From: Thermoascus crustaceus | Taxonomy: Eukaryota; Ascomycota; Eurotiomycetes; Eurotiales; Thermoascaceae | Direction: 5' to 3' | DNA length: 64,000 nucleotides | Assembly: GCA_001599835.1 (NCBI GenBank) | Contig: BCIC01000005.1 | Span: 1,357,640-1,421,639, forward strand | Shown: in pieces, positions 34,114 to 46,080 of the stretch | Layout: every line of letters starts with the position of its first letter | How positions within the stretch are numbered: the stretch's first letter is position 1 | Translations under genes and position numbers: made by a program | The notes under the pieces: model-generated | Told to the model about the DNA's origin: nothing | Seen by the model: the letters and a program-made list of their open reading frames with translations, nothing else | Databases searched by the model: none

Positions 34114-35114
34114 ATGGGGTCAGATGTGCCCATACCTACCTACCTACCTACTTACATAACACCGTCAGGAACCCACCTAGGATTGCAGGAGAACGAAATG
34201 TAGTAACTAATGCTTCGGAAATGATAAAAGGTCATGAGTCAATGACGAGATAATGATATATTATTATCATACTTCCAAATGAATCAGAGTATGCAATAAT
34301 ATTAAAAAAAAGACAACAGTAAATTGTAATAGTAATCAAGGTACAGATCAAATTCCATTCCATTCCATCCTTCCTTTCCCACTGCCTCGGGATCGGGGTT
34401 CGATTCGACAAACTGGATCAGATGGTGTGTCCCGATCTGCTCCGTCCTAGGGCTCGGCCGGACACGCACGTGGAGCAGGGTCGAGCAATTCCACACATCC
34501 TCCAATAGGCATCCAGTAGTAGCATATGCAGGAACGAAACTTAAGAAATAGAGTCAATTCTTTTTCTCGATTGATCCTCTTGTGCTCATCCGGTTGTGTT
34601 GGGGCATCTTGGTCTCAATTGAGACGCGATTTGCTTGCTCTTTTTCTCTTTACTTCCTCTCTTCTCTCGTTTGAAGGAGAGGGAGAAATAGGATGTGTGT
34701 ATGCATCTGTAGTATGTGTGTTTGTATGTATTCTGCAAGCCCACGTCATGGATACTAGCTGACAGCCAAGTATTTTTAATTGTAATAAATTGTATCCACG
34801 CCTGCGGGCCTTGAAACAAGTCTGGGGCCTCCATAGAAGCGAAACGGCTGACTAGTCTGGCTGTTAGAGACAGACAGAGAGAAAACGTAGTCACTGCGAC
34901 TTATCATCGTAATCGTCATTGTTGAAGATAACCTTAGGTATCAACTGGGCTGGGACTCGGATTGTTGTAGTCATAGTGCCGCTAGCATAGCATGAGTAAG
35001 CAACACCCTCCACCGGAATGCAGCCCTGTGCTACGCTATGCTATGCTGTCGACGGGAACATTCCGCACTAGGCTCGGACTTCAAAGTCTCTTATGGGTAT
35101 GTGGATACATCCAT
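34114..35114. other. Convergent 3' intergenic region, GH1 / bZIP
   Basis: A 1 kb AT-rich spacer between converging stop codons. An ACCT tetranucleotide run (about 34132-34152) starts 20 bases after the GH1 stop. No coding signal. Confidence 0.45.
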
Positions 35115-36173
35115 TCAGGTCGGCGGCGGTGGTGGCCCCCAGGAGTAATTAGAAAGCTGGAGGTGCCCTTGCGGGGACATCGTTGTGGGCTGCGGCTCGT
35201 GCAGTTCGGACGTGCTCTGCACGTGGGACGTCACAGGACCACCTCCTGCTACTCCTGGTAATCCTCCTCTTTCAAACCCCACCACCGTTGGCACCGACAT
35301 GGACCGTTGGGCTGTCTGTTCATGCTTGGGGGCTTGGTAGTGAGGATGGGTTATCTGCGGATAGGGCCCTAAGCCCGAGAGATGCCCACTGAACCCTATT
35401 TGGTGATTTGTCGCGAGCTCCGGACTGACGGACGACTGATGGTTGACTGGAGCGGGCGCTGGAGTAATGGAGTTCTCTTGGAGAACATAGGGTTCGACGT
35501 CGTTCGAAGATGGCGTCGGGCTGTGATAGGACTGCCAGTCATGCGATAGCGGCATCCGGCTGGACGATCGTCCCATCGGTGGGACTGCAGCTCCCTCGCG
35601 GGAAGGGCCGGTAAATTGGGAGGACATAGTAATGCTCGGAGCAGTAGAAGCGGTGGATGAACGACGGGATCCTTCTATATGGATGTATCCATGACTTGTC
35701 AATGCTACCACTTCGAGGAAAGTAGAGTCCGGATTTAAAGAGACAGAAGCCAATGGAAGACGCAGTTAAAGATGGGACGTGCTCTTACCACCAACAGGAT
35801 ACAGCGGCCGGCTGCTCATCACCACGGCCAGTTGATGTCTCAAATGAGCAATCTCCGCCTCCAGAACAGCATTGCGTCTCAAGACGTTGTCCATCTGTTC
35901 GTCCCTTGCGCGTAGCTCAGCCACTTGCTGCTCAAGCTGCTCGATATGCTCCTTGGTCCGCTGGCGGATGGTCCTCTGTGCCTCGCGGTCGTTTGCCCGC
36001 TTCCTCTCCAGCCGTTCTGCGGTCAGGGAGGCGACCTTGCGAGTGCCGGCCCGGGATTCACGTTTCCTTCCACCAGCAACTGCCGTCCTTCTCGGTCCCA
36101 CTGCTTTCTGATCCGTTGAGGTCTTGCCGTCCGTCGAGGTGCTTCTCGTCGACCTTCCAGGAATTGTAGACAT
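35115..36173 (-). CDS. bZIP transcription factor
   Basis: Exons 36173-35789 and 35674-35115 encode 314 residues. The N-terminal 50 residues are Ser/Thr/Arg-rich. The basic region is at about residues 52-75 (AERLERKRANDREAQRTIRQ), followed immediately by a leucine zipper (HIEQLEQQVAELRARDEQM, then VLRRNAVLEAEIAHLRHQL). The basic motif NDREAQRTIR is of the fungal type with Ala-Gln instead of the classic Ala-Ala. The second exon is Ser/Pro/His/Gln-rich with no domain and ends in a run of prolines (GPPPPPT), possibly an activation region. The intron donor GTAAGA and acceptor ATATAG are in matching phase. A nuclear regulator of unknown targets. A 138-codon frame beginning at ATG 36439 in another frame overlaps its start and might act as an inhibitory upstream frame if transcribed. 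Confidence 0.85.
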
Positions 36174-39100
36174 GACGGTAGCTGGTGCAGAAATAGGAGG
36201 CTGAAATAAGTGCCGATAGTTCGGTTGAAAATAGATAGTATGAATACTACAGGAATGCGGAAGAACTTGACAACCACGCAGCTATGGCTGTTCCAGAGGT
36301 GTGGGCATCGTACGGCAGAAGCGGGGAGCGATTTTTCACAGGGATAGTCTGTCAAGGCGACAAGGTTATTCGAAGACAATGGACGACACGCGATAGTATT
36401 AAGTGTAGAGGAGGACACTTTCAGAACTATCGCTCCCATGTTTGGACACCTTTTGTTTCCTTTTGGAGTTCAGCACCGGTTACTACATACAGCACTTAAA
36501 TAATTCTTGGTCTGTCGGTCTCTACTCCGTAGCACCGCGTCACTGAGACCTTTCCAGGGCAGATATGTTTCCGACGCCATGGGGAGACGGCCACTATCGA
36601 ATTTCGGAGCAGACCGGGCTAGACAGCCTGGGAAGATCGGTGAGCGGGTCCCTGATTGGCATTAAGCTCTCTGTGGAGAGGCAACCAGGCCGTTTCCAGG
36701 CCATTATTGCGCTTTCCCTGCAGAGGACCTGGCTCAAAACTGGAGGCCGCGTTGTTGGCGCTCACCGTCGCTCACCGTCGCTCATCGAGCGTGCGAGGGC
36801 CGGTCACTCGGTGACTTTGTGGGCCAACACGCGGTTGTGGATCTGGACCTGTCTCTTGGTCCGTACTCCGTGCTCCAGACAGGTGCTCCTTATGGGCATA
36901 TCGAGAAGTGTGATCATGTACCTTCAGTGCTACTGGTGACCACACTGAATGAAAGTGCCGTGGCCTTTCTTCGGACATGGTCGAACCCTTAGCATCATGA
37001 TCCTGGAGAAACCAATAGATGCAAGAGGGCCTTTGGTAATTAGGACTTCCAAATATGGTTGCGCGTATTCATTATACAGCGTTTGTTCCATTGGCAAGCA
37101 CAAGAGCATCGTTTTTCAGAAGGGCAAGAGCGGGCTAGCAAACAAGATAGGAGCCCTGGTACTGCTGTCCCTAAAAAACCAACAATATCGTTGCTGATAG
37201 AGCCCTGATATTTTGAAACAAAGGCCATCGTTGATGCCGGGATACCATTCAAACATGCCAACACGGAGGAGCAATCCTAAGATTTAGGTCTCGAGGAGCT
37301 GAACCAATGATTATCGAGTTGCGAAATCACCGGCTACGACGACCCGAAACCGCGTGGAGATCTGGGTTCCAAAAATCGATATACGCAGTAGACTGCCCTC
37401 GCGCTTCGGCCACGCGGCTAGGAGACGGCTGAATCCTGATTGCGCAATGAGATTATCTGCCGATCCACTGTCTCATTATCAGCGCTCCACTCTCAATCAT
37501 GCCGCAGCCGATGTTAGCAAGTCACGAGCCCTCGTATACACCGTATCTCTAGCATCCATCCACGTCAATGTGGAGATAATGCTGTAGCATAACTCGCTTT
37601 GAAACCAAGATTACAGAATGCACAAAACAATCTTCTGGGCAGTCAAAAATCAGCCAACGTTATGGACGTCGAGCTTGAAGAAGAGAAAGGGTGATTAGCT
37701 GAGCGTTAGACCTGGAGAGCGACAGCTCCCATGTCCAAACTTCCTCGGCTGAGAATAGTCACCTGCGGCGCAGTAACTTTGAAGCCGTGGATTGGTAAAT
37801 GGGCACATCGATCAACTCCTCCGTCCTCGACGACCTCGACAGGCGTCATGCAGAGCGCCCCAACGAAAATAGCACTCCGCCCAAACTAGAATGGACTGCA
37901 GAGCCCTGTAAACGTTAGAGGGACGACGCCTGGACATTGCCCCGAAATAACCGAAAAGCGATGCCCGATGGTTCGGTAAATGCTTTTAGTTGGACTGTTA
38001 ATGACCTGCAGTTGAGTGCATAGAGCGTGTACGGAAGTCAAGTTATGCGCCCGAACGTAATTAAGAGATAGTAAATCGACCGCTCCATGGTCATGATTGT
38101 AGGGAATCTGTCAGAACCTGCGCGGCTGCGCCGTAAAACATGGCATAGCACTGCAGTCACAGCTATCTCCTTCGTACCCCGCTGTGGAAGACACACTGTG
38201 GTTTTCAGCTGCTTGTGGGAATCGTTGCATCCGCTGCCATGGATAGATAATGGAAAGACCCGCAACGGGAGCAAAGAGTTCAACAGAGATACGCGCAGCC
38301 AATCCAATAATATAGCATAGTGCCTGGGTTGGTTGTTGGGAAGATGAAAACGTGTTCCAGAAGGCGGAGCTGGAGAAGGGACTGCGGCGCCTTGCATCTG
38401 GCCCCAAGCGGTGTCATGTTCGCGTCTGTCGGGTTTTTGCGCCATACAGGGGTGATGGGATATTCACATTTTCATTGGGTAGGTGAAGTGATAGCCTAGA
38501 ACAATATGTCAGCCTTGAGCCCAGGTCTGTCCGCTTCGGTAGAGTTTGGCCTATCCAGGTTCGAGAACATCCCAAAGACGGAATATGGGACATGCGCGTT
38601 TACATACTGTGCAGAGAACCAAGTGTCCGAAAATCTGTCGTCGTTCCAAAATTTATTCCTGCAGTTTCGAAGGTGCATAATGCGACACTTCAGGAGCAGT
38701 ATCAAGCAGGGACTACCTACTTTCTAAGTCAGTTTGGCCAGTAAGTAAATTGAAATCGCTTGGTACAGTACGTCAGGTAGTACGTAGGTACCAGCAATCA
38801 TGAAGGCGCTGTGAGACTGCCTGCCTGGTGTTTGGCAGATTGTATCATTTGTGGAGGTGAGAAGACGACCACGAACTTTTGACGAGACAACACACTTTCG
38901 CAGAAGATCCTCAGATGGATAGCAAAGAGAACAACGGTCGAGTTACTCTGCAAGGTGGAAACAGACTCCGAATACAGACTGCTGCGGGGCGACCCGGAGA
39001 CGCGGGCCGCGCGACTCATGATGTCCAGAATCAGATCGTGTTCCGTGACCTTTCCAGAGCCTCTAGTTGTCAACATCTGTCCTTTTTCTTTCCCATCTGC

Positions 39101-39230
39101 TGTCAGGACGCTCCGGGACGGCGTCCTATGTTACCTCATGATTTCTCTCCATCTCCAGATCCCTTGAATAGGCGTTGACAGCGTAACTACTGGCGCGAGC
39201 GTGCCATCCAAACACTGCGCGTAGTTCAAT
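36174..39230. promoter_or_regulatory. Large divergent spacer, bZIP / GWT1
   Basis: Three kilobases without a supportable gene between divergent start codons. A decamer is repeated about 2.8 times in tandem (CGCTCACCGT, 36758-36786). The remaining frames (for example 124 codons at 36565) lack motifs and consistent codon use. The bZIP side probably carries a long regulated leader; the GWT1 side the GWT1 promoter. An undetected fast-evolving or non-coding gene is possible. Confidence 0.4.
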
Positions 39231-40793
39231 ATGGATCAGGACTACAAAGCCCGCAAGGAGGCTTTTGTCTCCAATCTGTCCGGAGGAGATATCATGGAGA
39301 TCAATCTCGTCACCCTTGTCGCTCCGGTGAGTGCTGACCATCATCTTCTCATTGACACAGGAACTGACGAGGATTCTACTTAGGCCTCCATCCTTCTCTG
39401 GTCCGCCCTGCAATCTCGCCTCTCTTTCTTCACTCCATACAGCGCCGCGTCGCTGGTCACAGACTTCCTGCTGAACGTCATAGCGATCCTCTTTGCGACG
39501 ACTCTGTATTCCTCCGCTCCGCTTCTCCTTAATATCCTCCTCATCTCCCCGGCAGTCCTCCTCGTGCTTGGTCCCAAACGGACCCGCGGACAGCAGAAAG
39601 CGAAGCCCCCGCGTCCTCCGCCCGCTCACGATGGCGCGCTCGAGAAGCCAGGACGAGCGGCGCATCAGCTGGATCCTTTTCCAGTCCACCCGTTCCTGAC
39701 AACATACCGCGCTGCCATGATGGTGGTCACCTGCGTTGCCATCTTGGCGGTCGATTTCCGCGTTTTCCCGCGACGATTCGCGAAGGTCGAGAACTGGGGC
39801 ACCTCTCTTATGGACCTGGGCGTCGGGTCGTTTGTCTTCTCTGCAGGGGTGGTGTCTGCGCGCTCCGTCCTCAGGAGCCGGACGGCCCCTCGCTGGAAGA
39901 CGTTGCCGCAGAGGCTGGTCGCGTCGTTCCGACACTCGATCCCCCTCCTCGTCCTGGGCCTGATACGGCTGTACAGCGTCAAGGGCCTGGACTACGCGGA
40001 GCATGTGACCGAGTACGGCGTGCACTGGAACTTTTTCTTCACGCTGGGCCTGCTCCCTCCGTTTGTGGAGATTTTCCACTCCTTGACCGCTCTGGTCCCC
40101 TCGTACGAGATTCTGGCTCTGATCATCGCGGTCGCATACCAAGTGGCCCTGGAGTCTACGGATCTGAAGGCCTACATCCTCGTCTCACCCCGCGGCCCCG
40201 ACCTTCTCTCGAAGAACCGGGAGGGAGTCTTTTCCTTTATCGGATACCTGGCTATCTTCCTTGCCGGCCGAGCTACCGGCTTACGAATCATCCCCCGTGG
40301 TACGTCGCCCTCGAAGACACCGCAGGAGGCGAGGAGGAGTGTGCTCGTGAGTCTGGTGGCTGAGACTCTGGTCTGGACGGTACTTTTCGTGCTCAACTCG
40401 ACCTATGCGTTTGGCCACGGGGCCGCGATTCCGGTCTCGCGCCGCCTGGCCAACATGCCATATGTGTTGTGGGTTGCGGCGTTTAACAACGCACAGATCC
40501 TACTTTTCTGCTTTTTGGAGACGGTCTTCTTCCCCTCCGTGCACCGGGCCTCGGACCGGGAGAGCGAGATGGAGCGCAGCGCCTTTGCGACCAGCCGGAT
40601 CATGGCTGCGTTCAACAAGAATGGCCTGGCCATCTTCCTGCTTGCCAACCTGCTTACTGGAGCGGCGAACCTGAGCATGCACACGCTGGATGCGAGCAGG
40701 GTGCAAGCCATGGCCGTGTTGATTGGGTACGCGGCTGTGTTGACGGGTGTTGCGTTGGGCTTGGATGTGTCAAACCTGAAGCTAAAACTGTAG
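39231..40793 (+). CDS. gwt1: GPI inositol acyltransferase GWT1
   Basis: Exons 39231-39326 and 39384-40793 give 501 residues. GWT1 acylates the inositol of GlcN-PI in the ER, an early step of GPI-anchor synthesis, and is the target of the gepinacin/manogepix class of antifungals. The first exon (MDQDYKARKEAFVSNLSGGD) reads into a luminal/first-helix region. Around twelve hydrophobic segments follow, with the family signatures VDFRVFPRRFAKVENWGTSLMD, then DLGVGSFVFSAG, and EYGVHWNFFFTLGLLP. The C-terminal part has FNKNGLAIFLLANLLTGAAN and MHTL, also conserved. The intron is phase 0 with GTGAGT and TAG ends. Length and motifs match fungal Gwt1 throughout, with no sign of breakage. Confidence 0.95.
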
Positions 40794-41333
40794 ACTATTG
40801 TAAAAATATGCATGAAATCGGATAGATCTATATATATATATATATAATGCTGCAATTAAACGCCATACAGGTAAACATGGATGAATATAAATTGTTTATT
40901 TCCTAGTGCTAGATAGCGTAGCCGTGCATTAAAGATAAAGACAGATAAAGCGGCGGACTATGCATGCGCGTCTTTGTTCACCACTCCACTATATAATGGC
41001 ACAAGTCCCTCTTCTTCTTTTCTCATTCCGGCTGCCGATATTTTCACCATCATCATCGACCATCATGAGTGTCTATCCTTTGAGATCGATCACGATGGGT
41101 CCGAGGCGACGAGCTCCTTTACTTACAATACGTCACGGTATTACCATCTCCACCTCCGCAACGGCAACCGCGGCTGAGCTTAAAGCAGCTCACATGGCGG
41201 TTGCACGAGCTTCGTTTGTCCGTCCGGGACGGCGTAAGTTGTGCTGCCAATTGATTAATTGACAGCAAAGGATCCTCAAGAAGAAGACAGAGACAAGAAG
41301 AGGAAAAGAAAAAGAAAGACCAGAACGGCGAGC
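40794..41333. other. Intergenic, GWT1 to amidase
   Basis: A 540-base spacer between co-directional genes with an AT dinucleotide run near 40831-40847 just after the GWT1 stop, and an A/G-rich leader (about 41270-41325) directly before the amidase ATG. Confidence 0.45.
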
Positions 41334-43445
41334 ATGAGTCCCCAATTCTACAACTATCCCCAGCCCCGCGAGGGCCCTGCCGTCCCGTATGTGAACGAGA
41401 CGCAGTCGATCCCGGTGTTTCGCGGACGGTTGCTGGAGGTGGGCGCGACGATGTGAGTATATATATATATATATATATCTTTATATCCGGTCTATAGAGG
41501 AGGTCGAGAAAGAGAATTGAAGGCATTTTCTGTTATGGAGAGTCAATACAGCGCTAACACATGTCAACAGCATCCACTCCTTCAGCTTCGTCCAGAACCA
41601 CTTCTGGCGCAACGCCGGCTTCGACGTCATCCACGACATCAAGCACCTCAAGCAGTACGAGCCCCGCTACGACCCGGCCGTCGCCCCGATCCTGGAAGAC
41701 ATCAATGACAGCAGCAAGCCTCCGCGTAAACTCCCCGCGCCCACGACCCGCCGCGGCGACGGAACCGCCTACTACACCTCCGCCGACTACCACGCGCGCT
41801 ACCTGTCCGGGGAGCTGACGCCCACGGCGGTCGTTGAGGCTCTGCTGCCCCTGATCCGGCGCGGAGATGATGGTGAGCCAGAGGGCCCGCATGCGGTCGC
41901 GTTCCTCGAGTCCCAGGAGGATCAGATCCGCGCGGCGGCGGAGGCGTCGACGCAGCGGTACAAGGACGGGAAGCCGCTGGGCCCGCTGGACGGAGTGCCT
42001 GTGGCGGTGAAGGACGAGGTCCATCTCAAGGGGTACACGCGGACGCTGGGCAGCAAGCTGGATTTCCGCCCCGCGGTGGACGAGACGTCGTGGTGTATCA
42101 AGAAGTGGGAGGAGGCTGGTGCGATTGTCATTGGGAAGACGAATATGCATGAGTTGGGGTTGGGTGAGTTTTCAATTTTCAATTATTTATCTCTTTTTGT
42201 TTTTATTGTTTTTCCTGCGAGGAAGGATGCAATTGGACTATCTACAATTTTCCTCAAATGGCAAAGTAAATCAAATAGCTAACCATATCTCTAGACACAA
42301 CCAACAACAATCCAAACTACGGCACGCCCCGCAACCCTCACAATTCAGAGTACTACTCAGGCGGCTCGTCCGGCGGCTCCGCGTACGCCGTCGCGGCGGG
42401 ACTGGTCCCTATCGCGCACGGCGCAGACGGCGGAGGCTCGATCCGCATCCCGTCCTCCTTCACGGGCCTCTGGGGCCTAAAGCCCACTCATGGCCGCATC
42501 TCCGGGTCACCTACTGTCGGACTCGCGCCGACTGTTGGCGTCCACGGCCCCATGGCGGCCAGCATTGACGACTTGGCTCTCGCGTATCGCATCATGGCCG
42601 CCCCGGCCCCCGCAGCGGAGGACCCCATCTCCGCGCTCTTCCCGGACCCGTTGGCTGCCATCCCAGACGCTTCGTCCTCAAGACCCAAAATAATCGGCCT
42701 TTTCCGCCCCTGGATCGACCGCGCCGAACCTCCCGTCCGTGCCATCTTCGACGCTGCCCTCGACTATTACCGTACGCAGGCTGGCTACACCGTCGTGGAC
42801 ATCGACATCCCCTACCTCCCTGAAGGCCAGCGCGCGCACGTCCTCACCATCATGAGCGAGAACGCCTCCAGTGTCAAACCCGATGACATCCGCCGCCTGA
42901 CGGCACCAAACAAGGTCCTCGTCTCGCTGGGTGCGAACCAGGTCCGCGCAATGGACTTCATCACTGCCCAGCGTCTGCGGAACCTGCTCATGTCGCACCT
43001 CGCCCATCTCTTCCAGAAACACCCGGGTTTGGTTATCTTCACACCGACGACGCCAATGGCGGGTTGGAAGATCGAGGGCGGAAATGCGGATCTCTCCCAT
43101 GGTGTGTCTGACGGCAAGGCCTCCGTCCGAAACATGGAGTACGCGTGGCTGGCTAATTTCACGGGTTGCCCTGCGATTAATTGCCCAGGAGGTTATCTGA
43201 CTGAGAGCGGGGTGCCGGTGGGTTTGACAGCCATGGGAGAGTGGGGTAGTGAGGAGGCGTTGATCGCGTTCGCGAGAGATGGGGAGGGTGTTCTTAATGC
43301 GGATGTTGCTGTGTCGAACGGTGGTTCCAAGACGGCGGATGAGACGGCGGTCTCGAAGGGGCTCAGAACCCCCAGCGGGAAGGGGGCCCAGTGGGTGGAT
43401 GTCATTGCGGAGGCGGGAAAGCAGACGCAGGTTGGGTCTGAGTGA
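41334..43445 (+). CDS. Amidase-signature family hydrolase
   Basis: Exons 41334-41452, 41571-42163 and 42295-43445 give 620 residues. The family hydrolyses amides with a Ser-cisSer-Lys triad. The Lys is K187 in DGVPVAVKDEV; the serines are in the SGGSSGGSAYAVAAG loop and the GADGGGSIRIPSSFTG segment, all intact. GLKPTHGRIS and GVHGPMAAS follow as in GatA-like and fatty-acid-amide-hydrolase-like fungal enzymes. The N-terminal 100 residues are an extension (SFSFVQNHFWRNAGFDVI) without known fold. There is no signal peptide or mitochondrial presequence, arguing against a GatA role. Substrate is unknown; candidates are small carboxamides or acylated amines. Intron 1 contains an AT microsatellite. 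The stop is followed by an ACT trinucleotide repeat. Confidence 0.9.
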
Positions 43446-44094
43446 GCTTGTGGAGTGTCCGTGAGGGCATCGTTTCTCCTGTAGTCTCGTATCGTTTGTC
43501 TGTCTACTACTACTACTACTACTAGTACTTAGATAGGTGCACGCATGGCCTCGATTTGTATATAGTTGTGATAGTATATTTATTATTCCCTTGGTGTTAA
43601 GTATCCCTGAACCCAATATGTTTTGCGATATTTATTTTGTGGACACCCCACTCTATTGTAAAAAAAAGCGTAATTCGATGTCATAAAAAGTTAAAACCTG
43701 TTCATAATTTCGTTTGTGGTCCATACAACTATCCTAATCACCTACCTACCTAGGTAGGTAGTTCGTGTGCTTGTTCCATACCCTAATCAACCATAACCAT
43801 AACAATGATCACCACCCAAGAATCTCTAACTCCTGACTCGTACATGGATAACACCAAATGCAGGTCACTGTCCTAATTGCTTAATCCGAAAAAAGAATAA
43901 AAAATAAAAAATAAAAATAAAAATGAAAGTACCGCCGTGGATATGCGTTATATCCCGAAAGACCCTTCCCACTTCACTTCCTTCACCACGCCGATTCCAG
44001 TTCCCCAGTCCTACTTATCCCGTCCCCAATAGAACACTCCAACCAAACTAAACCAAACCCTGTCCCCAACCCTAAACGATGAACTAGGTAAATC
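43446..44094. other. Convergent 3' intergenic region, amidase / phosphodiesterase
   Basis: A 650-base spacer with a run of ACT triplets (about 43505-43525), a perfect 20-bp palindrome built of ACCT units (43742-43761) and an A/T-rich AAAAAT repeat near 43890-43925. No coding signal. Confidence 0.5.
43742..43761. repeat. 20-bp perfect palindrome
   Basis: CTACCTACCTAGGTAGGTAG is its own reverse complement. It sits between two converging 3' ends. It probably arose from inverted ACCT/AGGT microsatellite units, which recur elsewhere in the window. Confidence 0.9.
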
Positions 44095-46080
44095 CTAGAT
44101 CCAAATCTCCTCCCCCCACTTCGGGACGTAAAACTCGCACCCCAGCCCCGCCGCCTCGCCATGCGCCCGGAGTTCCTGCAGGATCTGATTCCCCGGCGGC
44201 GGGCCATCCGTCAACGTATCCTTGATGTGGATGATGTACACCGACAGCCCCGTCAGGGGCTGTCTGCTCGAGTCCGCCGCCCACTGGGGGTTCTCATCGT
44301 GTATTGCTGAGTGCGGATCGTCCGCGTGGGACCCGACGTCGACGGGGTCCGGGATGCTGGGGGTGCGCTCGTCGTGGACGAGTTCCGGCAGGTTGGCTGC
44401 GGTGCCGGTGTTGGTGTCGCCGGAGTTGAAGCGTGAGGAGGGGCGGGAGGAGGTGGTACTGGTACCGCCGCCGCTTCTGATGCCGGCGGATGATGAGGTC
44501 CGGCTCGTTGGGGATGAGAGCAAAGTGTCGGATTTTCTTCTGTGTTTTGCTGTCGTTGAGCCGTAGAGGTGAGGTCTCGTTGTTCGCGGGCTCACTTGGT
44601 CGCCGCCGTCGGAGCTGCCGGTATCCTCGCGCTTGCGTTTTCCGTGGTGGTGGCTTGTTCTGTGCGGTCGTTGGACGTCGAGGACTTTTCTGGCCAGGAC
44701 ACGCAGCTCCGCGATCAGGTGTCGTGGGCAGAGATGGCCGTAGAGGGAGTGGTCGTCGACGGAGTCGTTGAAAGAGCATTCGATGAAGATTGCTCGGAGA
44801 GAGCCAGAGGCGACCTTGGGTGCTGCGACCTCCCAAACACGTTTGTTGCGAGGTTCGATGGATACAGAGTCCGGCTCGACGTCGCCAAAGACGATCACTT
44901 CGCTGCCGGTAGAGCGGTCGCGTATGAAGAATGCGGAGCTCTCAACTGATGCCAAAGTACTAGACTCCTTCGCACTATGGTGATGACCATGTAGATGATG
45001 AGACGGTCGTGTTGGTGAAGGATATACACTACATAAGAAGGGACAGTTAACTCAGACGTACTAAGCAGATTGCAATCGGGGACAACCAACTTACCTTGCT
45101 GCCTCTGTCTGATCAATTGGAATTCCTCTCGGGGAAGGCAACATCAAGGGATCCGTCGCGAAGATGGAGCTGCTAAGACGATGATGCTTGCCCGTCTCTG
45201 GGTGATACTTCTGCCTGCAACGCCCATGACTGACGCTCAAGCATTTGGTCAACAGGCCTTCGCATGCTCGAACATAGCCTCTCGCATCACCCCGACCGAA
45301 TCGAGGATTCCCTCCTTCGACTAAGCGCTGATATGTGATCAGACCGGCACCGCCGTCCTCATCTGAAAGATTCGGCCAGATGATATCATTGAACATGTGG
45401 TTCTTGATAGCAGCAATCACAGACGGAAGGGCAGCCACAGTTTTAGGCCCGCTTCCAGCCTCCACCAGCGGCGTGTTGATCGCCAGGCCCGACAGATGAT
45501 CCAGGTGCGGGTGAGTGATTAAAACGGCTCCAATGATTTCCCGGAAGATGTAGGCAGCGTTGGCCGGGGCCGTCTCGTGGGGCAGATCGAGTCCAACGAA
45601 CGGTCCTTCTTTCATCAAGCCCTTTCCATCCTTCGATTCGGTGATATATCGCTCCAGCGTGCGGATGATGCCAGCGAGTAGAGTACCTGCATCGACAGCC
45701 ACGACCGAACCGTGAGACCATTCTGTAGATGCTGACCGGACCAGTAGACCAGTAACGTTGTCCTCTCGTGGTCCTCCATTTGGACCCTTTGGAAAGAGAG
45801 ATCCTATTAGCTTATGTTTCACATGCCAGATTCCGAAACCACAGCACTCGGGTCCTATCAATAAGCGGAAGCTATCAAAGAGCTACAGAATTGGGAAGTT
45901 GACGGTAGAATACAACAAAAAGAAGTAAAACGCAACTCAGAAATAGGTCTGGCAACCAAAAACACCGTTTCTATATGCACCTAGGGTATCCGTACATGCG
46001 TCTTGAAGGGGAAATGACAAAGACCTCACAGAGCAGTTACTCACCAGGACAATTACCTGAAAGGCTGCCTTATCTGACAT
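44095..46080 (-). CDS. Class II cyclic-nucleotide phosphodiesterase (low-affinity, PDE1 type)
   Basis: Exons 46080-46045, 45786-45095 and 45028-44095 give 553 residues. The enzyme hydrolyses cAMP (yeast Pde1 type, metallo-beta-lactamase fold) and lowers PKA signalling. Splicing joins the 12-codon first exon (MSDKAAFQVIVL) to GPNGGPREDNVTGLLVRS, the conserved N-terminus. The class II signature His-x-His-x-Asp-His is present as THPHLDHLSG (H104). The C-terminal part has SSAFFIRDRSTGSEVIVFGD, then VEPDSVS, IFIECSFNDSVDDHSLYGHL and HLIAELRVLARKV. A Ser/Thr-rich insert of about 120 residues separates the last conserved blocks. The third exon has three in-frame acceptors (45028, 44974, 44959); the 5'-most has the best pyrimidine tract and gives the usual short intron. 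Start at 46080 is preferred over an upstream in-frame ATG by family length. Confidence 0.9.

Noticed and set aside
39126..40142. 338-codon minus-strand open frame
   Set aside because: It is antisense to GWT1, is charged and low in hydrophobic residues only because it mirrors the membrane segments, and has no domain; GWT1 on the plus strand is certain.
42678..43616. 312-codon minus-strand frame
   Set aside because: It overlaps the amidase's catalytic exon on the opposite strand and shows no domain.
45787..45861. Alternative start of the phosphodiesterase at the frame beginning MIGPECC
   Set aside because: This frame lies in the first intron; the upstream 12-codon exon joins to GPNGGPRED and restores the conserved family N-terminus.
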